Shown here: in pieces, positions 13,201 to 21,900 of the stretch | Layout of the letters: each line of letters begins with the position of its first letter | Numbering within the stretch: the stretch's first letter is position 1 | Assembly (NCBI GenBank): GCA_023634235.1 | Contig: JAMKCF010000008.1 | Coordinates: forward strand, 11,116,176-11,180,175 | Length of the DNA stretch: 64,000 nt | From: Pisaster brevispinus | Lineage: Eukaryota; Echinodermata; Asteroidea; Forcipulatida; Asteriidae | Direction of reading: 5' to 3' | Made by a program: the position numbers and the translations under genes | Notes under the pieces: model-generated | What the model was told of the DNA's origin: nothing | The model's input: only the letters and a program-made list of their open reading frames with translations | Databases searched by the model: none

Positions 13201-16200
13201 CAGGGAAAACCGACTAAACACACACACAACCGATTGCACAAAACAAAACATCCAGTCGAACTGTAAAATGGACAACCTCTCGTCAACCCAACAAAAATTG
13301 TGGCCACCCAAAGGACATCATTGTCCTTCCAATATGGATTCCATTTCCATATCCACATAAAAACTTATTGTCCATATAGAAGGACCAGACCAAAACACAA
13401 CATGCTGAGTCACCTGACCAAACTATACAGTTTATGACCTCCACAGTACAACGCACCTTGCCTAAAAATTCAAACTATAAAAAAAACAATTCCCAAAGTG
13501 TAACGCCTGAGGGGACAAACAAGCCCCAACTGAACCGAAGGGTGCTTCGAATCTAATTAAAAGTTACTGATTCTTGCATTGCATAAGTTTTTGTCATTTA
13601 TTTGTTTATAATAATAACAATAATAATTCTGGGTTCTTAATAGGGGCGTATCAAAGCGCTCAGTATTTTTTCCTGCAAGGTATGTGGAGCTTCATTTTGA
13701 ATATGATGGTTTACCAGGTGCTGTGGCACATTATTCTGCTGATCAGACGAGGACCACCGGGGCAAACCCCTTCTCTTTACGATAAGTGCACTGGGTTCTT
13801 TTACATGCATTAGACAACACATGGGACCTACAGCTTCACATCCCATCTGAGGGATGCAGCAATCATGGTTAAGTGTCTTGCTTAATAAGGACACAAGTGT
13901 CACAATTGGGACTGGGACTCACACTCTACTGGTCAGAAACACCAGAGCTTGTGTCTGGTGTTCTTATCCGCTCGGCCTCATGTCATGGGAAGGGAAGAGT
14001 GAAATCTGCTGTCGACCAAAATCAACTGTCACCAGGGGTACGTTGCCACCTACTCCTGGGGTGGGCATTGCTCTAATGGAGCAGTACAGAAGAACTTGGT
14101 AGCAATGAAGAGGAAACAGAATAATCCAGCCATTTGTTTTGGCTAAACTTGTAGGGCCTATAATGAGCTTGCTGTCATTTTAGCCTTCTGAATAGTATTT
14201 CTGATCAACAAATTGCTTTATTTATAATTAACACCCCTTGAACCATGTTGATATCAGCCTCCAAACAATGTGGTACAAACCAGCACCGCGTCTTCGCAGC
14301 TTGGAGGTGATGGCATTTAGGATGTTATTGATAAATGTAAGGAAGTGGAGGGAGCCAAGTATAGTACATCATCTTGGGGTACACCAGATGTTATGGGAAC
14401 CCAATCTATAGACTGTCCACTTTTATTAAATTGAATCAGGAATCAGACACTGCTCTAGATGCAAAGGACATGGGTTCGAATCCTACCCGAGTAATATGCC
14501 TGTGATTTTTTTCACAGAACTCGGGAAAGTACTGAGTATACAGTGCTAACACACATCGGTGTAGGGTAAAAACCAAAATTAATATTCTTCATCCCCGATG
14601 CAAAAGTAACATCTATTAAAAAGTTGCTGTGACAAGATTTTTTTGGCAATGTTTAAAGAAGTGTACACATATTTTGTACATAGTTTTCTCTTACATCCAA
14701 CTAATTGTTCTATTTACTACAGATCTAATTGTTTCAATTTTGGTGGCATCCTTGATACCAGAGAAAACAGAAATACAGAATTTAAGGCGGGTCAAGGGAG
14801 ATATATTTTTGACATCTTACCGAATGCAGTTGAGAAGTATTGCTGTGCATTTGCCAATGGAGAAGGAGGAACATTATACTTTGGGATACGAGATGATGGT
14901 AATTCTGAAGGAATATTTACATTAAAGAAGAATACAAAGGGGAAATTGCTGTTACAAATTTGTAGCAAACAATTTACAGTGCCCAGCTTGTAGCATGATG
15001 CTAATTGAATTGAATTGAATTTGTTGGATTTTTACCCACTTCATCCATATGCATGAAGCAGACATCTACCATGCATCACCTGTCAAGAACAGCTTAGATT
15101 CTTCCTGCCCAAATGTGCACCCCTCCAGTCCTACTTAATTAAACCTCAGCATCAACTGCAGCCCAACATTCTCCTGAAGATGAGCAGAGTATACTGTTTA
15201 AAATATTGAGCCAACACTCCTCCAAAAAGAGCTTTACACATGGTTGTGGCCATAAGCTTACTAGTAATTATTGCTTCCTATTATCACAGGCCTGGAATTA
15301 CACAGAGGCCATGGCCTCTGTTGCCTCATGTCTTGGTCTAGGTGCCCCTTCAAAAATTTCCCATAGACTTTAAGATTTTCCAATGCAAGTGCCCTTTTCA
15401 AAATGAAAATGGCCTTGCCCTCTCAAAGATGAAATTTCAGCCTGTTATCCACACCATGCAAAGCTTTAAAAACCACTTTTTCTAACCCAAAGTTTTACTA
15501 TGCACAACTGAAACCTTTTTGTTCTTTTCATTTTTCAAGTAGACATGTACATTATTTAAAAAAAATCATCATTGAGTTTAAATAAAGAGTAAAATCAAAT
15601 TATGTATTTATCACTTCTCTTATGTATACTTCAAACTCACAAGCGCATACAATGAAGCTAACTTGTACATCATTTTGGTGGTCTATGGTCCATAGAAGTA
15701 ATTCAAACCACAAGCAGTGGTTACAATTTTCACAGACAAGTATTTGAGCCCTGGTACTGCAGGAAGAAATTATGTCATTTGAAAAAGATCTAGTTTGTTA
15801 TTAAACTTTATGTTATGAATACACATAAAACCACAAACATTGTGTTCATTGTTACAGGTTTCATAATGGGAATACAAATGACATCAAATGAAGAGGAATG
15901 GGTTTTACGCACCATTCAAAAAGCTTTGAATGGCTTCCTGCCAAGAACACCATCACATAGGTAAGTTAATTAGGGAAGAACAGTGTGTGGAGCCCGTCTT
16001 CACTGTATGGTTATGAGCGGGTTGGTGGCTGGCCGCTGTTAGTGGACTGAGCCAAAAACTTTGGATTAGAATAAGTGGCGGCTCGGCCCATTAACAGCGG
16101 CCAGCCACCAACCAAGGTCATTACCACGCAGTGAAAACCGGCTCCACACACTGTTATTCCCATTAATAAGTACATTTAACCCCCCAAAAAGGGTACAAAC

Positions 16201-17390
16201 TATCATAATTTGTGATTTTTCTGTTGCCGTTATTTTGAGAAATGTTCTTACTCATATTTTCAAGGGCCACTTGTTAGGCTGTTAAACTTTTGCATGGCAC
16301 CCTTTCTCTTACACATACTAAACTATTTAGGCAAATTTTCAAGAACCAGACCACAAAAGACAAATCCTGAGACTATATAGTGCAAATCCTATTACAGCCC
16401 AATGAGGCAATAATCCATTATTTGGCAATTTTTGTTTGTATGGGTTCATGTTTGTAAATGCACAATGCTTTGTATCCTTTAACAAAGGCTATCCATAGAA
16501 ATGTAGTTTCTTGTTGAAGCTGTGAGTTAACAGTACACAGCAAGCAAAGTCATGTATAATGTTTGTTTCTTTCTCTGGAAGTGTACGTCTGATACCCTTG
16601 ACTTCAGCGAATGGAATCCGTAAATTCCATGGTCATAAGGTCATTGAGATAACTGTGCAAGCAGGAGAGTTATCTGACATCTTTGAGACCCAGAATCACC
16701 AGGTAAAGTTTCCATTGCCTCGTCTTGTGAACGGTAACACTGTACCTTATGCACCATCTTTCAGCTTTTTACTGTCAATTGCATTATTACAAATCTATGA
16801 CAGTGCTACAAAAGTAACTTGTAGCATTGACTTACTATAGTTAGATGTTTGCATGAAATGAGTACTGCTGATATAATGATTGGCCCATGTGTTTGATGAC
16901 ATGCTCAGTACAGATTTAACTCTCAAAAATGTATTAGGCCTACTATCAGTTAATCTCAATATTCATATTGATTCCTGCATGTAGGTATTCATTAAACGTG
17001 ATGGCAGTATTGAACTTCAGAATGCTTTGCAAGTAAAAGATCTTGCCATAACAAAATATAAACAGGTAGGTCCAAACACATCCTTCATGGTCTGTCATGA
17101 TTTATTTGGTTTTATTGTAATTTACTGTCGGGAACCTAAGTGCGCCCTCATTGTTCAGGTCCTGGGAGTCCCAAGCATCTCAGCTCAATGGTCTGCATTT
17201 GTACACCTGCCACTTTCACAGGTTGTATGACATAGATACACTCCATTGATAATGCTTGGGGAATTTTTGACCAGTTTAAGCACTGGGAGTAGACCTTGTT
17301 TACTGGTACTTGTGCTCACATTGTTAGCGTTCTAATGTTGAGGTTAATAATCCTTCTAATATTTCACAGATGCTGCAGCAACGCACCTAA
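10275..17390 (+). CDS. Schlafen-like (AlbA_2 fold) putative endoribonuclease, complete
   Basis: Six coding exons join in frame with GT-AG sites: 10275-10297, 14723-14898, 15858-15960, 16582-16702, 16985-17065 and 17370-17390 (TAA), giving about 174 aa. The start is MMAGCSN, whose 2-nt overhang completes an Arg codon at 14723. The AlbA_2/Schlafen core follows: TRENRNTEFK, then FANGEGGTLYFGIRDDG. Glu22, Glu27 and Asp65 reproduce the 5- and 38-residue spacings of the catalytic Glu-Glu-Asp set of vertebrate SLFN11/SLFN13 (E209/E214/D252 and E205/E210/D248, recalled). The C-terminal VFIKRDGSIELQN matches the RRDGS strand seen in Schlafen and SLFNL1 proteins. It is far smaller than vertebrate SLFNs: one lobe, no SWAVDF region, no helicase; closest in kind to SLFNL1. 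Inference: an RNA nuclease that might dimerise to form the usual two-lobed groove. Intron 1 carries a 2.4-kb palindromic transposon. It is convergent with EXOSC7. Confidence 0.82.
10619..13039. mobile_element. Giant foldback (palindromic) DNA transposon, non-autonomous
   Basis: The left arm (about 10619-11721) is repeated in reverse complement at about 11879-13039 with only scattered differences, around a spacer of about 157 bp. Termini are AGGGTCATTCCGTGCC and GGCACGGAATGACCCT, flanked by TAT/ATA, so a TA duplication is likely. The inner third of each arm is packed with copies of a TATCRTGTACGTACATGATA-like palindromic motif. The only open frames are mirror images of each other and show no transposase. 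It lies in intron 1 of the Schlafen-like gene. Confidence 0.9.
13040..13600. other. Intronic DNA, nothing recognised
   Basis: Intron 1 of the Schlafen-like gene. No array, exon or repeat was identified here. Confidence 0.4.
13605..13985 (-). repeat. tRNA-derived SINE, family A, near full length
   Basis: The minus-strand head near 13980 (GAGGCCGAGCGGATAAGAAC) is followed by the same body as the 7.6-8.0 kb copy and an AT-trinucleotide tail near 13610. It is intronic in the Schlafen-like gene. Confidence 0.85.
14440..14600 (+). repeat. tRNA-derived SINE, family C
   Basis: A B-box-like GGGTTCGAATCC is followed by the GAGTATACAGTGCTAACACA tail shared with the 8.3-kb copy. It ends about 120 bp before exon 2 of the Schlafen-like gene. 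Confidence 0.7.
15973..16161. mobile_element. Inverted-repeat MITE next to a splice donor
   Basis: Arms of about 75-80 bp run from GGGAAGAACAGTGTGTGGAG to the reverse complement of GGGAATAACAGTGTGTGGAG around a short spacer. The arms contain GGTTGGTGGCTGGCCGCTGT. TTAAT flanks both sides. It begins 13 bp after the end of exon 3 of the Schlafen-like gene. Confidence 0.8.
16180..16365. repeat. Dispersed repeat shared with 22.4-22.6 kb
   Basis: The segment holding AAACTATTTAGGCAAATTTT and GATTTTTCTGTTGCCGTTA is present in reverse orientation at about 22447-22610. There it is separated from its flank by a later insertion (22622-23374). Confidence 0.75.
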
Positions 17391-18967
17391 GGTCATGGAC
17401 CTACCCCCTTCAAAGGCAATGTGCACCTGATCAGTTCATCTTTTCTTATCCCATACATGTGATGAGTCAATGAAATAAACCACCCCTGAGACCATTGTAC
17501 ATGTATGTACACTTGGAACACTTTGATGTACATGAAGGTACTTGACATGAGAGTGACTACTTAAAGGAGAAATTTGTCACTAATTCCAAATTCTTAAGGC
17601 CTGATTATCAGTCAGTAAAGTGTTTAGACAATCAAGGGAAGTAATAATTTTCCAACATTTGTGTGCATGAAGATCTATCATACCTTCATTTTGATAAAGC
17701 TGTTGTGATCGAGCAGAATTTCATGGTGCTACTCAGTGGAACATTTGCTAGTAAGTACTGTTAATACATGACAGCTGTTATAAACCAAGATTTCAATACC
17801 TAGATACATGTGCAGCACAACCTACCCACTTAATGTGCAGTCATGTAAACCGACTTGACAATAAATAACATTTTGTCAATGAAAAGGAATACATCACAAT
17901 ACTGCCTTTGTTCTGACAACTCTTAACGGTCAATGCATGTTTATAAAAGCTTATAATTCAAGACATTATTTGATCAAAAGTTGACAAAATAGTATTGAGT
18001 AAATAGATATTACTGCAAGTTTAAGTTTGTTCTTTATCTTTTGTTACTGTAAACCGTTTATTTATGTATTGTAACAGGCCGATGATTGATCACTTTATGT
18101 TAATAAAGAGTAATTTAAGGAAAATAAAAGAGAAGTGCAAGTCTTGCACATATCAAAACCAGAAAAGAACTTGAACCAAGACTATATTTTTCTATGAAAT
18201 CAAATAATCTTTTAACATTTTATTTAAATACCAAATTCTTGGAAATAAAAATACCCACAGCAATTTGTTATAAATGCAATATCAATTTTCACTTAATACA
18301 AATAATTTGTTTTAAAAAAATGGGGAAAAATTGCCAATCACGCCCAAATGTTTGTGACCATTACACAGGTTTAATGATAACATGAGTGTCAGTTGGGCGA
18401 AATTCCAAATTGTTTACAAGTAACCACAAAAGGAGGTCGAGTCTTATTCTTGGGTTTTCTTTGTTGATTTGTTAAATTTATTTGACTTCCATATTATTTC
18501 ACGGCTAAATTTCATTTCACCAACAAAATTAAATAAGTTTTATAGCTATAAACTTTGTTAAACTGAAGTTTTTTAAGAAACTAAACCATGCACACCCAAA
18601 ACTCAACTCGATGGGACCAACTTGGTCCCTGAATGTTGAATACCTGAAAGACTTGCAGTCTATATAAGACTGAAGATATTACATGCAAGGTTCAGTTACC
18701 AGTTATCTGCTAGTTTTAGAAGCCAGTATTCAATCACATTTTAAGGATCAGATTTCAACCAATCAGAATGTAAAAAATCTCAAAGATATTTATAAATTAG
18801 TGTTTCAATAATACCCCCAGCTTGAAATGCAGCTTCCTCATCTTTGAGTTTTCCAGGCACTCATTGCATCAGCCTGAAGACTGACGTTCAATGTATCAAA
18901 CAAAACTTTATGTGAACAATCCATTGTATTACACCAAGTCCAGGAGTACATTTCTTGAATTGAAAGA
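17391..18967. other. 3' UTRs / intergenic DNA between convergent genes
   Basis: This holds the 3' ends of the Schlafen-like gene (plus) and EXOSC7 (minus). Candidate poly(A) signals on the plus strand are AATAAA near 17475 and 18103. A reverse TTTATT near 18477-18483 could serve EXOSC7. No further gene was seen. Confidence 0.4.
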
Positions 18968-21900
18968 TCATGACAGAAAGCCATCACTGGATGAGTTTTG
19001 TCCAATCTCTTTAAGTAACGAGGACAGCTTGTGGTTCAAATTTACTCCAACTTTCTTGCCAGTCTGAAATTTAGAATAATATACTTGTTTAGTAAAGTTA
19101 CAATGCCAAAATCAATTGACATCAAATGTTAAGGTCATTATGAACTTGCTTAGTAAAATTGCCAAATTGAATACCAGCCCAACTTCTTGCTATTTGCCCA
19201 TTGTAGTTTTACATGTAACAAGTATCTTCATTAACATTACAAAATGACCACACAATTACTCGTTATAACAGTGGCCTGGCATGTTGTCATTAAAATACCA
19301 AACCCCACTTCTAGAGTTAATTTGTGCAGGCAAAGACTTCAACCATGTCCTTGTCAAATCTAGCTCGAGTACTGTCATCCACAAGATTGTAGGAAGAAGA
19401 CAGTAAGTAAGAACTATCTATTTAATTTTGGGGTAATATTTTTCGGGGTGTTTGTTTGCTTGATATTTGAAATAAAAAGTTGCATCCCCTTAGCGTGATC
19501 CCTGAACTGCTGCTTCCAGGGTTGTATCGTAAACTTGGGTGTGATCTACTGCGGTAATACGGCAGTTTCAGGTTGAAAGGCTTCTGACTGTCACCCCTTG
19601 AGCACAAATCTTGACAAAATAGGGAAACCGCCAACAAACATTAAGGCTAGAAGATAGCTCAGTTAGTAGAGCGCTGGCACATCAGTCCAAATCCTGTTCT
19701 AGTAAATTTTTCTTTGTTCAACCCTAAAGTAAACTAACATTTACCCAGTCAGTTTCCCTTATGGTTTATTGTGTAACTATCTATTTATACAACAAACTAA
19801 ATAGTTCATATTCCTGAAAGTAGAAATCATTGACAAAGAATCCGAAAAATTTATATGTTTTTCCTTCTCTTGACTTGATTTAGTTTGGTGTAGCAACTAC
19901 TAGGATTGGAATTTAAACATGTAGGTTGCTGGGAAACAAGCTTGTATTCATCTAATTTGTCTCTACATGTATGCACTAACACTTTATTCTGTACATGTTC
20001 ATGGACATTGAACTGAGACATTAAGATCTAGACACTCAAGACTCTAAACTTCATAAACTAAGACCTAAGACTAAAAACACCTGCAAGAGTGACAGTGTGA
20101 GCTACATGATTTGCTTACTTACAGCTATCATTCCCTGTATGCTGTCCATTGTCAGGCTACTAACTCCTTTCTTCTCCATGCCAACGAGGGCTCCATTTGG
20201 TGTAATGGCCATTACAATGCAAGCTAAACAGCAAGCTTCCTCTTCCAACGTGGCATCTACAATATGCCGCTGACCAACCTACACAAGTAACAAAATAATT
20301 GATCTTAGACAAGAAAACTGGCCAGTAGCTTTTGTTATAATGATTGAGGTGATGTACACAGTAAAACATCACATACCAGAACCTCACAGCAATAACGGTT
20401 GTTTATAGACACTTGACGCATGACTTTTTTCAACTAATTAAAATTAAATGCAGTGTGACAAGAAACACATCAAAGACACTGACCTTACTGACTGTTACCA
20501 ATAGAGGCATATAAGAAGTGTCCAATAAGACTACATCATGAGGATCATCAGACACTTCGATCTCCTCTTGACCTTCTCCATCATCTTCAACTCGAACCTT
20601 TGGAATCCTGTCATGAAAGACAAAGACATTGTGGTGACACATTATACAAATATTGAATGTGATGTGCAAGTGCATTGTCACAGAATAGATCACCACGTGA
20701 AATCTGGACTATCCATTTCACAAGTCGAACCAAAGACTTTGTTGTGTACAAAACTAATTGTAATTAAGCTAATTGTAATAACATGCACTATATTACAAGA
20801 GTTAGCAGTTAAAGTTATTAAAACTAAGCCCATAACTTTGACTGAGTTAATTCACTGTTACTTTCCAATCTAGAATAGAGATGCTCTTTGTTTCATCTAA
20901 TAACACACTCACTCTTCCTACATTTGTTTAACTAATCTGCCATTAATTTTTTTTTTTCTCACCTGGTATTGTACAGTGCTGCCTTGACAGCCATTCCAAT
21001 TGCATCAAACAAATCTCCTCCACACTCTAAAACAACTACATCTACATACAGCACCCAGCAGCACTGTCCGGGCAATACACAGAGTGTCCTATAGTCCATT
21101 ACATTCTTCAAGTCATAGGCTGTTGATAGTGTATAAGCAATCTCAGTTGCCAGTTCTTCACCTCCTCGACCCTCAAACTCAGGAGATGCATTTGCAGACA
21201 AGTCAATGAAGAATTCTAAGAAGCCTTCATCAGGTCTTGTTGGTCTAGGCTTTCCCATTTCAGCTTTAACACCCACAAGAATTTCTGTATTTGACAAACG
21301 GAGACGAGAAGAACCACTTGTGTTGGAGACGATGCCACACTCCAATTCCATAGGACGAAAGGATTCGTTACAACGTCCATCAGTCCGTAAGCCATCCTAA
21401 AAAGACAGATTTCAAATCAAATTATGTGGTATCAACTGTGCCATATTATGAAATCTGCAAAACAAGTGTAGGAAAAAATAACCTCTGGAAATAATGATTC
21501 AAAAATATTAAAAATGAAAATCTGGGGCAAATTTCATAAAGCTTTTGAGCTTATGGAGTGGGCCCAAGCCAAATGTGTTTTATATTGATCCGAAGTCAAC
21601 TCGGTCCAAAGTCAACTTGGTCCGAAGTCATCTCGTACCCAATTGTCATCTCGGTCCCAATTGTCATCTTGGTCCCAAGTCAACTCGGTCCCAAGTCAAC
21701 TTGTTCCGAAGTCAACCCGGTCCAAAGTCATCTCGGTCCCAATTGTCATCTCGGTCCCAATTGTCATCTCGGTCTGAAGTCAACTTGGTCCCAAGTCAAC
21801 TTCGGTCCCAAGTCATCTCGGTCCCAATTGTTATCTCGGACCCAATTGTCAACTCGGTCCCAAGTCAACTTGGTCCCAAGTCAACTCGGTCCCAAGTCAA

